This document shows positions 1 through 12,000 of a DNA stretch of 64,000 nucleotides, piece after piece (position 1 is the first letter of the stretch; each line of letters starts with the position of its first letter). The notes under the pieces were generated by a model. The model was not told where the DNA came from, did no database searches, and saw nothing but the letters and a program-made list of their open reading frames with translations. This DNA is from Bedellia somnulentella (lineage: Eukaryota > Arthropoda > Insecta > Lepidoptera > Bedelliidae): contig OY755197.1 in assembly GCA_963576735.1 (NCBI GenBank), positions 1,562,501 to 1,626,500 of the forward strand, in the 5' to 3' direction. A program made the translations under genes and the position numbers.

Positions 1-589
1 AGGATGCCTAGATTTTGTACGTTAAGAAACAATATCTTCATGATCCATTTAGAAACTGGTGTAGGGTTGTGCGCGAAAGTCTATTTATTTTAGTTAAACA
101 TTATTGTACACTTATAAGTTATAGTTCTAAACATTTTTCTGTACCAAAACTTTGACGAATTTCTTTTACATTTTTAGTCTAAATCGGATCAAAACAGCAA
201 TTAGTCATCTATTTAAAATTATCCTTTTTAGTGACATCAATTCTAATATCATATTTTAAATCAAATGTTAGGACTTGCTATTTATTTGAGTTCTTATCTG
301 AATCAAGTGCAATAATATTGTTAAAGTTTTGGTACAGACAATGTAATTTAAGATAAAATTGTCAATTAAATATTGCAGGAATAAATAAAAACATCAGCAT
401 TATCTAGGTAGTTTATTATTTACAAAGATCGTAATTCTTGTTAAATTTTTCAGTTATGTTAACGATTTAGGCGAATATTTGGCGGTAAGAGATAGTCAAT
501 ACCGTTTCGTTCGATAAATAGTTTTTTGTTGAATAGCTTATGGTCTAGCTAGTGTGTCGTTTGATTTTGTTCGACGAACACGTCCTATG
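1..589. other. AT-rich intergenic DNA
   Basis: No ORF with family resemblance, no tRNA-like fold and no member of the repeat families seen elsewhere in the window. Confidence 0.5.
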
Positions 590-595
590 TTTATT
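590..595 (-). promoter_or_regulatory. candidate poly(A) signal for the ZAD gene
   Basis: AATAAA on the minus strand, 136 nt past the ZAD stop codon. It is the nearest canonical hexamer; AT-rich sequence makes chance hits common. Confidence 0.35.
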
Positions 596-730
596 ACAGT
601 AATAAGTAACAAGAATTTACGATCTTTACTCACACATAAAATATTTTCATAAATCAACACATTAAGGTAATATATTACCCTGTTTCGTAAACAATCAACA
701 GTATTTAAATAATCATAAAAATGATTTTTT

Positions 731-1441
731 CTAAAAATCTGTGAGCCCAAAACATTTTTCCCTAACTCTTTTTATGAGATTTTCGTCGGGTGTTAATTTC
801 CAATCAAAGGATTTTGGTTGGGAGTCTTCTATGTCCTGTGATTGGGAATCGAACAAATCCCTAGAATGGTGTTTCGAACGAGCTGGGTATTTCGATTCCT
901 TTCTGTTTTTTTCGTAAATGCGTTTACTTGGTTTAATATTTTCATCTGGCGTCGCCAGCTGTTTGGGCGTTTTCCAGGTTCCATCTTTAGACATATTAGG
1001 ATGCGATTCTTTAGCGACAGGAGGTGAGAAATAGGAAAAAAATGGACTCGAAGGTTTTTTATCGACGCTTTTATCATTGTGACCGTCTAGGAATGAAAAA
1101 GTGTAATCCGCGTCGAAGACTTCTTCTCTAACGTATGACGTCACATACCGTTTGTTCATTTGAATGGAATTTAGTTCCTCGTGTTTTACTTTCACTGGTG
1201 GGCTGTTTTCATGTCGAGCAATTTTAATTTGAGCCTTTTTTATAAAAGAAAGAAATTCGTAATACCTTTCAACGTTGTCTGCACACCTGTAGCAGATTGT
1301 GTTCAATGATTCGTTTTCTTCGATCGGCAAACGTAAGCATACAAGTATTTTATCAATCATATTAGTACGCTGGCAGAAATTACCAAACAAAGAAACGTTG
1401 AAGTCGGTTTCTATTAAACATAAGCGACAAGGTTTAGCCAT
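731..1441 (-). CDS. ZAD-domain (zinc-finger-associated domain) protein, short, no C2H2 fingers
   Basis: Open frame of 236 codons from the ATG at 1441 to a stop at 731. The N-terminus has the ZAD zinc-knuckle spacing: C5-x2-C8 (MAKPCRLC) and C50-x2-C53 (TICYRCADN), followed by a helical stretch VERYYEFLSFIKKAQ. In the family ZAD is a dimerisation module at the N-terminus of C2H2 transcription factors, greatly expanded in insects. Here the tail of about 165 residues is polar and basic and shows no CxxC...HxxxH finger, so this is a ZAD-only protein, or the fingers lie in exons I cannot see. A TPDEN motif occurs twice (residues 164 and 217). An in-frame ATG at 1474 would add 11 residues; I prefer 1441 because ZAD normally starts within a few residues of the first Cys and the context (AAAATGG) is good. 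It lies on the same strand as the MDM1 gene and 1.2 kb beyond its end. Confidence 0.8.
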   Translation of the reverse strand: MAKPCRLCLIETDFNVSLFGNFCQRTNMIDKILVCLRLPIEENESLNTICYRCADNVERYYEFLSFIKKAQIKIARHENSPPVKVKHEELNSIQMNKRYVTSYVREEVFDADYTFSFLDGHNDKSVDKKPSSPFFSYFSPPVAKESHPNMSKDGTWKTPKQLATPDENIKPSKRIYEKNRKESKYPARSKHHSRDLFDSQSQDIEDSQPKSFDWKLTPDENLIKRVREKCFGLTDF

Positions 1442-1474
1442 TTCAGTTTTGCGATTCGGAGAAAGGAATGTCAT

Positions 1475-2661
1475 GTTTAGTAATTAAGTTTATTTATAAA
1501 AAAATGCAATAACTTCAATTGGAATGTAATAAAAAAAAGAAAACAAAGAACAAAAGCGCGCGTAAAAATAAATACAATAACGACTTTGAACCCCAGGTTT
1601 TTGAGCCTATAATTATAAAAATGATCTTTAATGCTTATGTAAAGATAAAATATTACAAATCTAATCATATTGAAGATTCTACTTTATATTAATGGAAAAT
1701 CGGACTATGGACGGTTTTGTATGTATACGGAATGTTTCATTGTGCAAATTGGAAATGTTGCGTGTCTGTATGTCTAAAGATGATCAAACGAAATATTCCT
1801 AAAATACATATGAGATAATTGTAAACAATACGCGAAACTTGCATAAATATACAGCTCACAAAGTAGCCCTAAAGAAGAGTAAATATATTTAAGGCTGACA
1901 GTACATCACTTAACAATTTCTTAAATAATAAGAAATGTATGATGAACAAAAAACATTTATACTTCATTCGCTACTATCACAAAGCCGCACAGATATCTTA
2001 AAGATAGTGACCATTTTTTATTAAATACATTTATTAAAACACTCAGATCTTTGTGAAATTGGAAAATTTACCTGATTTATTTGGTAAGGAAAATACTTAC
2101 TAGTATTTATAGTATATTTTTAATTATATATCAGTGCTGGTGTATTGTCAATACCAAAGTGTTTTATAGAGATGAAACAATTAGTGGTATTCAATTCAAA
2201 CATATTTATACTTGTAGTATAACAAATATCTTAACCAATATCACAAAGAAATCTCGAATTCTCTTCAACAAGCAAAGCAATTTTATTTACTTTTGAATAC
2301 ATTATTTTTCTATTACATCGATTATCTTTAGTTTGCTGGCATTGTTTCGAGTCTTTATATAATACTAATTAAAATTCGATTTATTTTGAAATTCTAACTA
2401 AATACACGAAGTACACATAGATAACGCAGCATTTCAAGGACGACTTTATCCCACGGCGTTTTTTTGGCCGTCGTAAACGTTGTGAACTAATACTTCATTC
2501 TGTCACCATAGGAGCATCTTACTTTCTACATTTAAGTGTCCCAAAAGTGTACTGAACGTTTTCTTACATTTGATCCAATCTGATCAGCGTCTACAAATAT
2601 AACAAATACTTTTATCACTGCGATTTTCTATATTAAACAGCCGTGCTGAATAAAATACCAT
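1475..2661. other. Intergenic DNA between ZAD gene and MDM1 3' end
   Basis: AT-rich and free of the dispersed repeats. It should contain the MDM1 3' UTR (an AATAAA on the minus strand at 2380-2385 is 277 nt past the stop) and the ZAD promoter. Nothing else is recognisable. Confidence 0.4.
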
Positions 2662-3071
2662 CTATACGTTATCTTCATCTTTTTTCCCCCAGAATTTATC
2701 AAATCTGTCACGAGCTCTATCTAACACATCATTAGTAGTCATTCCTGCACTATCCTTTACTACAGTTGTGTCAACTACACCAGGAGCGACTTGAGTGGCT
2801 TCGATGGTCTTTTTGACTACGGGTTTGTCTGAAACTAGTTCTTGGCTTGGGTTTTCTGGTGTCAACTGGTTGCTATTGGAACCATTAACGCCATTAATTC
2901 CATTAACCCCACTAACTCCGTTTAATTGGTTCAAGTCTAAAGGTTTCGTTTCGTCGATCGGCGTAAGGTTAATCGGTGTCGTCGGTGTTTTGTCTGTTCG
3001 TTTACTTACTGTCGGCGATTCGCTTTTCTTACGAATTGGTGACATTTGTTGATGGTGAATTGGAGCAATTT
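2662..3071 (-). CDS. Mdm1: MDM1 exon 14 (C-terminus and stop)
   Basis: Acceptor TTCTTTACAG, phase 1. Encodes residues 639-774 to a stop at 2662. Contains an Asn-Gly repeat (NGVSGVNGINGVNGSN) and ends with VLDRARDRFDKFWGKK, a charged amphipathic C-terminus. AT-rich codons. Confidence 0.85.
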
Positions 3072-6000
3072 CTGTAAAGAAATATGAAAATTAGACCTTT
3101 CTTAATGCAGACCCAGAGTTGTATAACTACTTTGAGTGTTTTAATTTTACTGCGACTGTACAGTATTTTATGCGTAATTTATTTTGTAAAGGAGGTATTT
3201 AGTTTGCTATTTGGAATTTTGGTCGCATTAAATTTAAAACACTTTAAAGAAACATCGAACATCAAGAACAGCAAACACTGAGTTGTAGCTAGTTGAACCA
3301 GAATACTATATAAATTTTGTTTTAAAAACATTCAAAACATTCTCATCTTATTACATGCTTTCCTATTCAGTTTTGGCTAGCATTAACAACATGCATGACC
3401 AAGACACCTAGAATTGAAATTGAATAACAAAACATTTATTCTAGCAGGTTTTTAATTCAAAGCATATTAAAGGCTGCCTCAGATAATTTCTTCTAAGAAA
3501 CTTACTGTTTTAATTTAGATTCACATCGCATTTCGTTCATTCAAAATAATTTATTAAATGTCCAAAGTTGCTTTTGTATTTATTCTACGAAATTGCGTGG
3601 TCAAACTAAATTGGCTTATCAGAGATCCCATTCCTCTATTTGGAAATATTCCATGCTGGATGGACAGGAGATGATGATGGTAAACACAAAGTGCCATAAC
3701 ATACAATGACAGTGCACGCACATTGATAAAATACACACACAGACAAATGAATACATACGTGTTTGATGTCTCATCGGTGTTAGGTCGAAAATAAAAGCAA
3801 TTTAGTCATTTGGAATAACACAATTTAATCATGATTTTTAATTAGATATAATTATTTATAAAAACAGGTTATAAATTTATATATTTTGGTGGCAATATTA
3901 TTAAGACTCGTTTAAATGAGGCAGTGACCATAAAATGATTTTAAACGGAACTAATATCGCGCTAAAAACTCTTTGCTACTTTGAAATATATAACTTATAA
4001 AGCAAGTATATAAAATACCATACATGGCACCATTTTAGGAATACATAAATATCTAAAACTATTATTAATACCCGTATAAAATCATTTTAATGTAACTTTT
4101 AGACAAACTTCCGAACAAGTAACGTTTACTATACCGCTTGTATCTGAAGTCAGCTTAATCAGTTTACTGTCACATTTTTGCACTCATTAAATAACGGTCG
4201 CATTCGAATGATATGAATGATCTATGCGGTGACAATTGCTGTACCTTGCGCAAGCGCTGATTTGCCATCACTTTCTTCAGCGATCGAAGCCGCCTTAAAT
4301 TCTGAACTAGGACGCTTTATTGTGTCATCTGAAATGCAGCGTGAATGATGGAAATAAAAATTTTATGCTCGGCGAAAAAACAAGTGAATTAATTTAGTGT
4401 ATACAAAAATAAGTAACGCAAATATTGATAAATAAAAAACCTCTTTGATTTTCGTATATAAAAATTATAATCATCTTAAAGTTTAGGAATAAAAATCTAC
4501 GAAAACACATTTTTTTTGTTTTTTTTTTTGCAAATAAAAAAACGTCTAGATTAAACATACTTGCCACTAACTAAAAATACATTAACATGATGATGAATGA
4601 GTGCTCTAAATGTATACACTTCTATGTATGTAATCACTTCTTATTTGTTAGCAAAATTGGTGAAATTTAAAACTTAATGTAATAATGTATTTATTTGTGT
4701 GTGCTTCTATTTCTGTTTTCAAACAAATTGTCACCTATGTGTTGCTACTTCAAAATGTTGTGCATGAAATGTGATAACTGGATATGAATTATTTGATTAA
4801 ATTAAAATATAGGATGAGATGAATCGTCCTAGACGTAATTTTTTATATCAACAACTGGATGGAGACTATTCAAGACATGTTTGATGCAGGATACAATACA
4901 TTAACCTAGGATTTATTCTATGAGATTGTCCGATTAATATTATAGATTTAGGCAAATGGGAGGTACATCCATACCACATAAAAAACTGGTTTTCTACCGT
5001 TGCTACAAAACTAGACACAGAATAACTATGTCACTAAATAATTTACCACATTAAATATTACAAGGTTGCAAATAAATGCTGATATAAATATGAAGCCCAT
5101 AATCGGGTTCAATTTTTTCTTTTTTATTTCTCACCTTTTGTTGAATCGTAATTTTATTTTCGTATATTATTACAAGTATTTTTTTAAACTGGTAGATTAT
5201 TTCTTATCTTGTAACTATTGAAAAAACTAACCCCTCTTACTACCCAATATTTAGCCTGACATTTATTTGACCACAAAGTAAATTATTAAAAGGTTGATAA
5301 TCTTTTCTTCGTTGCAAGCTATACAATAATATCATTTTATTAAAAAAATACGAAGAAATTTGGTTTTAAAAATATTGTAATTAGACAAAACATGTACTTA
5401 ACTCATTAAGTAAACTGACATTATTTAGTTCTATAACACATTATATTGAGTATAAGTACTTTTTGAGTTGACACTAGTCTGATAATAATACTTTATGGTC
5501 ACGGTTATCAATTCAAATTGTAATTCTATGATATATTTTCTCGTCTTGACGTCATACGACCAATACACATCCAAACACCCAAAAACCAACTCCTTCTACA
5601 TTTAGCAACGAATTCTTGGTCTTAAAAATAACTCACCACTTTTGACGTTCTGCGTGACAGTGAAAGTTTTGCCAGTATCTAAAGGTACCGTCCAGTTGAC
5701 CGGGTCCGGGGACCTCATATTCATTTGCTCTGGGGACTTGACCCTGGTCGGCTCTGGCGGGGATTTTACCACTGGGGAGTCATCAAAGAAATGGTCCTTC
5801 GCCACTGAAGCGCTTCGGTGTGAAATAATCTCGTCGTCTGTAAAACGGTTGTTATTTTTTTTAGGTCAATACGTGGGGGTTCTTTATAACAACTTGATAT
5901 ATATTTATATATATATTTTGTAATATTCTATGACTTATGAAAAAATAACAATAGCTGTTTGATCGACCGTATAGCATATTTAAATGACATAATTGGATTT

Positions 6001-9000
6001 CGTAAACCACGTATTATGAAAGTTTATTTACTAAAAGATAGAAAAATAAACTTTAAAATATTAAAACAATATTATTTGTAGATATTCTAAATTTAAAAGT
6101 GTATCTGAAAAAAAGTTTTGTAAAACGAAATTAATGCATCACATTACAACACAACACTCATGCGTACATTTACATTCACTAATCATCATCATCGTAGGGT
6201 TGGGTGATTAAAAAGGGTGCAAAATCACTAACAATCCACTTAACATAGTTGCATTCACTACACCACGTGATAGTGCATCTTTCTAGAACATCAAATCACA
6301 TGACATGAAGCCATTCCTAATAATTAAGTCAATGTGTTAAATTTCACACGACTCTTATGTTGCGTCAGCTTTGAAAGGTAAATTTGAAAAAAGGCAACAA
6401 AATTGTAAAATTAAATTTTATGGAGTGATTTACGCTTGGAAGTTATGATATATAAAGTGAAGTATAATATAAATAAATTTTAGTTTTTTGAAAAAAACCC
6501 GAACTAAAAGTAATTGAATCGTCCCAAAACGATAATTACAGTACTTTTTTTTATATCACTTACGATTTTGAATAATATCACCAAATTCAAATCCCAAGCG
6601 TATTTCATTCCAAAACAAAAACACGCACATTACAGAACGAAGCGTTTTTTTAATCGCTTTGACGCAACATAATTCGTACGCACCCAATTTAATTCCCACT
6701 TTCGAGACGCTGCGACTTCGACGCCCTCTAGCGGGACTTGTTCTATTAACATTTCCATTGGTTCCGTTCGATACAGTTTTACCGGGCGCTGATGGTGACC
6801 TCACTCCTTTCATTGTAGGCCTAACTCTATTAGTACTATTTCTACTGGTATTTAACGGCAAACCTAAGAAGAAAAACACGTATTCCGATTTTATGCGAGA
6901 ATGAGCTCTTATTTTACTATTTGATGGGGTTAATAATAAAAAATGGAAGCCATAAATATTGTATTTATTTAAAAGATTTTTATGATTACATCAATTTGCA
7001 ATCGAAATTTTTTGGTATAATATATAATTATATATACAAAATAAGGGTAATATTTAAGTTAAGATCTCATTCTCATTACAACAGATAAGGGAGGATCAGG
7101 CATCAAGCAGGACAACATCTTTAGTATATAGACAAAAAAAATAGGTATATTATAAATAATAGAAACACATTCTATACGTCAAAATTAAGTGTTCAATGTG
7201 TTTTGTATTAGTTACTTTCAATATTAAAAAGACTTTCTATAATAAAACTATGAACTTAAAACATATCATTCGAAAACAAAATTATATGACAGGCAAATTA
7301 TTTTTGTTTATTATTTGGGTTAGATTATGGATAAATTATTGTGTATCGATAAGAGCACGAAAGCATGTAGGAAGACGTCGGTATACGAAACATATATATT
7401 AGAAATTAAAACCCAATTACGGAGCGTAAGGAGAGCATTATTCCGTTTCTTAAGAATAAGGATACTATTTACTTATTTGTTAGCTTTAGGTTGGTAAAAG
7501 GTTTTTCAAATTAAATTTTTTGGTCCAATTTTATAAAATACCTACTGTATTCTTGTAATTTTTGCTTATTTGTCGACAAAATATTGAATTTGCCGTGTAG
7601 TGTTGGCTTAGAATGTCGCTAACCCTTTCTACCCACTGGTGTCGTAAGAGGCGACTAAGGGTATTGGGGCTTTTTATTGGATTTTTGGGCGATGCGGTTG
7701 GAGACCCATCACCAAAATCCTTTATTTTTACCATCTTTTCCCCACTCAACTTCCAAAAGTGGCAGAGGAATTTATAATTCCTTAGCTCTGGTTACCCCTT
7801 ATAGGGAAATATAGCCGTGAGTATATGTATGTATGTATGTAAAATATTGAAATAATTGGGGATTAATCGCTAAAAGGAAGACACTTGTAGAAAAGTTGCT
7901 TAAGGCATCCAAAATTAATACTCAATACTCAATAGATTTATTGCGTTCCACAATGGTTTTCTTAGATGGTAAGTATGTAATTATGTCACAGCATTGTATT
8001 CACCATTTCACGACTTTTTCTGTCAATATATCAAACACTATTAAGATTAAACAATTTTCCTTACGTACACAAACTAAAAGCAATCAATATAAATTGTTTT
8101 CCTAAAATTTGAGCATTGTAACGGATACCTTATAATCCCTGCTACAATATTTCATTAAAGTACAGGTCCAATAACTTTTTGATCGTAACCATTTAGTTAG
8201 CGACCAACAAATAAAAAAGAAATGTTTCTCTAAAGGCCATTTTGTATTGTAACTTTTCATTCGTATCTATTTTGTTAAAAAACAAAAACTAAAAAAATAT
8301 TATATAATAATAATAATATTATATATTATATAATCCTATTAATACCATAAATGTGAAAGTTTAGATGTTTGTGCGTTTGAGGCAAAAAGGTTCCTCAAGT
8401 ACATACATACATACATATACTCACGGCTATAAATCCCTAAAAGGGGTAGCCAGAGCTGAGAAATTAGAATTTTCTCAGCCACTTTTGGAAGTTGAGTGGG
8501 AAAAGATGGTAGAATAAAGGTTGTTGGTGATGGGACTCCAACCGCATCGCCCAAAAATCCCTTAAAAAGCCCCAATACCGTTAGTCGCCTCTTACGTACA
8601 CCCACCGGAAGAAATGGGGTAGTGCTATTCTAAGCCGACACTACACAGCTAGTGTTTCCTACAAGCAGCAAGTAGTTCCTCAAGTGCATAATGTATATGA
8701 ATAAAATTTGGCAGAATGCTAGATAATGACCCAAATTATAGCATAGGATACTTTTTAGGATTTTTAAGGGATTTTTGGGCGATGCGGTTGGAGACCCATC
8801 ACCAACAACCTTTATTCTACCATCTTTTCCCCACTCAACTTCCAAAAGTGGCTGTGGAATTTCTAATTTCTCAGCTCTGGCTACCCCTTTTAGGGATTTA
8901 TAGCCGTGAGTATATGTATGCGTGATACTTTTTATCTCTGATAAATTTGATTAATTAAATATTCCATATAAATAATAGAAACACATTCTATACGTCAAAA

Positions 9001-12000
9001 TTAAGTGTTCAATGTGTTTTGTATTAGTTACTTTCAATATGAAAAAGACTTTCTATAATAAAACTATGAACATAAAACATATCATTCGAAAACAATATTA
9101 TATGACAGGCAAATTATTTTTGTTTATTATTTGGGTTAGATTATGGATAAATTATTGTGTATCGATAAAAACACGAAAGCATGTAGGATGCCGTCGGTAC
9201 ACGAAATATATATGTTAGTAATTGAAACCCAATTACGGAGCGTAAGGACAGCATTATTCCGTTTCTTAAGAATAAGCATACTATTTACTTATTTGTTAAC
9301 TTTAGGTTGGTAAAAGGTTTTTCAAATTAAATTTTTAGGTCCAATTTTATAAAATACCTACTGTATTCTTATAATTTTTGCTTATTTGTCGACAAAATAT
9401 TGAATTTGCCGTGTAGTGTTGGCTTAGAATGTCGCTAACCCTTTCTACCCACTGGTGTCGTAGGAGGCGACTAAGGGTATTGGGGCTTTTTATTGGATTT
9501 TCGGGCGATGCGGTTGGAGACCCATCACAAAAAACCTTTATTTAACCATCTTTTCCCCACTCAACTTCCAAAAGTGGCAGAGGAATTTATAATTCCTTAG
9601 CTCTGGTTACCCCTTATAGGGAAATATAGCCGTGAGTATATGTATGTATGTATGTAAAATATTGAAATAATTGGGGATTAATCGCCAAAAGGAAGATACT
9701 TGTAAAAAAAAGTTGCTTAAGGCATCCAATATTCACCATTTCACGACTTTTTCTGTCAATATATCAAACACTATTAAGATTAAACAATTTTCCTTACGTA
9801 CACAAACTAAAACCCATCAATATAAATTGTTTTCCTAAAATTTGAGCATTGTAACGGAGACCTTATAATCCCTGCTACAATATTTCATTAAAGTACAGGT
9901 CCAATAACTTTTTGATCGTAACCATTTAGTTAGCATCCAACAAATAAAAAAAGAAATGTTTCTCCAAAGGCCATTTTGTATTGTAACTTTTCATTCGTAT
10001 CTATTTTGTAAGAATACAAAAACAAAAAAAAAGTATATAATAATCCTATTAATACTATAAATGTGAAAGTTTAGATGTTTGTGCGTTTGAGGCAAAAAAG
10101 TTCTTCAAGTGCATAATGTATATGAATAAAATTTGGCAGAATGCTAGATAATGACCCAAATTATAGCATAGGATACTTTTTATTTCGGATAAATTTGATT
10201 AATTAAATATTCACGCCTGATTGAACTAGAACGCCTTAAGCTTTGTCATAAGCAAATTTGACAGTACGAAGTGTGTCGGGTCAGCTAGTATAAATATATT
10301 TACCAGTAGGTTTGTGCGGGCGCGGGTGCGGCTCGTGTCCGTTGGGCAGATGCTTGGCGGCCGGCGCCGGGTCGGCGGAGCGCGGCCGGCGGCGCGGCGA
10401 CTTCACCTCCGCTTTGCCTGCAATTGTGGAGTTATGACGTTTATAGGTTACGTTATGTGTAGTGTCGGCTTAGAATAGCACTACCCCATTTCTTCCGGTG
10501 GGTGTACGTAAGAGGCGACTAACGGTATTGGGGCTTTTAAGGGATTTTTGGGCGATGCGGTTGGAGACCCATCACCAACAACCTTTATTTTACCATCTTT
10601 TCCCCACTCAACTTTCCAAACGTGGCTGAGGCATTTCGAATTCCTTAGCTCTGGCTACCCCTTCTAGGGATTTAAAGCCGTGAGTATATGTATGTATGTA
10701 TGTTCTGTTGTAGCTTGGGGTTGTTGTTTGTAGCTTAGCTTTCGTGTCTTTGCCTGGAATTTTGTGTTATGTTGTTTGTAGCTTAGGGATATGTTGTAGC
10801 TTGGGGTTATGTTGTTTGTAGCTTAGGGTTTCGGTTGTGTTGCTGAGTTTCTTACGGGTTCTTCTCGCAACAATACACCTTCCGAATCCGAAGTAGAGTC
10901 AGTAGAGTTAGATTTAACTCTTACGTAAGTTTGTGACGTTGACGTACGTTATGAAATCTATTCGTTACAATAATTTTTATAATTCTTTTTTTTTCGATAA
11001 ATGTATAATCGTAGCTTCAGGGGCTGTAGCACACACGTGATTGTATTGTGAATTCAGCGGTTAGAATAAGAAAGAGATATTCAAAACATTGAAAATAACA
11101 TTGAAAATATCCAGACTAGTAGCGGAGAGAAAAATGGCATGAGGTTTATTTAAAAAAGGATTCATTTAATTTAATAAATATTGTCCCCACATAACATAAC
11201 ATAAACGTTCACTCCAAATATCCCCGAAGGGGTTGGCAGAGGTATTAATACAACTTTCGACACAGGCTCCTTAAAAGTGTAAAAGAAACAAAGGATAGAA
11301 GAATTTCGCACTGGAAGCCATTGACACGGTAGCTAAATTGGCAGAGCGACGAGGGCGTAAACCCGAGGTCGCTGGTTCGATTCCCGCCTGTGTCGAAATT
11401 TTTCTTTCCTTTATTTATTAGTTTTTTCAAACCTAGTAAGATTAAAAAATATTATCACTGTTGTCTAATTATTCGTGTTTTTGCGAAATTCCTAAGTTTT
11501 TTGCAAAACATCAAATCATCCTGCGACATTCTAAGCATATCAAACTACCAGCGGTGACCAATGTTCATTTGTCTAAAGAGATGACTGTGACGTACCTTCA
11601 TGACCATGAGTTTCATCGAAACTCTGTCCTTGCAGCTTCTTCTTCTGCTTCTGCGGCGAAGTCTTATGTGGTGATCTCTCACTGGCCTTCGTCTCCTGGA
11701 GTTTGGAGTGGATGGACTGGTGTGGGGCCGATTTGAACGATCGGAACTTCTTGGGCGATTGGTTCTTGGAGTCTTTGCCGTCTTTCTCATCGCGGGGTAG
11801 AGCCCTGAAATATTAAGTTGGTCTAACGTAGATTATATGAACAGCTTAAAACTGGTTTAAAATCTTGTCTCAAGATCCTTTTTTTTTTGGAAAATCGTAT
11901 GTTTGAATTTTTTTAATGGATAGTGAGATAAGTTGATAGTGGGCAATTTGAAACCCATAACCAATTATTATTTATACCGTATTTTCCCCTCTTAGCTTTT

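Larger units (their letters stand above)
8334..8965 (+). mobile_element. Truncated Helitron interrupted by two B elements
   Basis: 5' end A|TCCTATTAATACC as at 10044. The 3' part after AATATTC is missing because the duplication breakpoint falls there. Confidence 0.65.
7151..8966. repeat. Segmental tandem duplication, copy 1
   Basis: Intron DNA repeated in direct orientation immediately downstream (8967-10212). Copy 1 carries two family-B insertions (8401-8674, 8758-8923) that copy 2 lacks. It ends inside a truncated Helitron that starts at 8334. Confidence 0.85.

Noticed and set aside
1439..1474. Upstream ATG at 1474 as ZAD start
   Set aside because: It would put 15 residues before the first zinc-binding Cys; the ATG at 1441 gives the usual spacing and better context.
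7196..7402. 68-codon ORF, conserved at 9012-9218
   Set aside because: The apparent conservation comes from the recent segmental duplication, and the differences include amino-acid changes without a coding pattern.
8339..8605. 88-codon ORF and many similar ones across the window (for example 20653, 42712)
   Set aside because: They are translations of the family B repeat in either direction; no copy shows a constrained frame.
11545..11790. 81-codon Arg-rich ORF over MDM1 exon 9
   Set aside because: Splice phase demands a different frame, which is Lys/Ser-rich and continuous with neighbouring exons.
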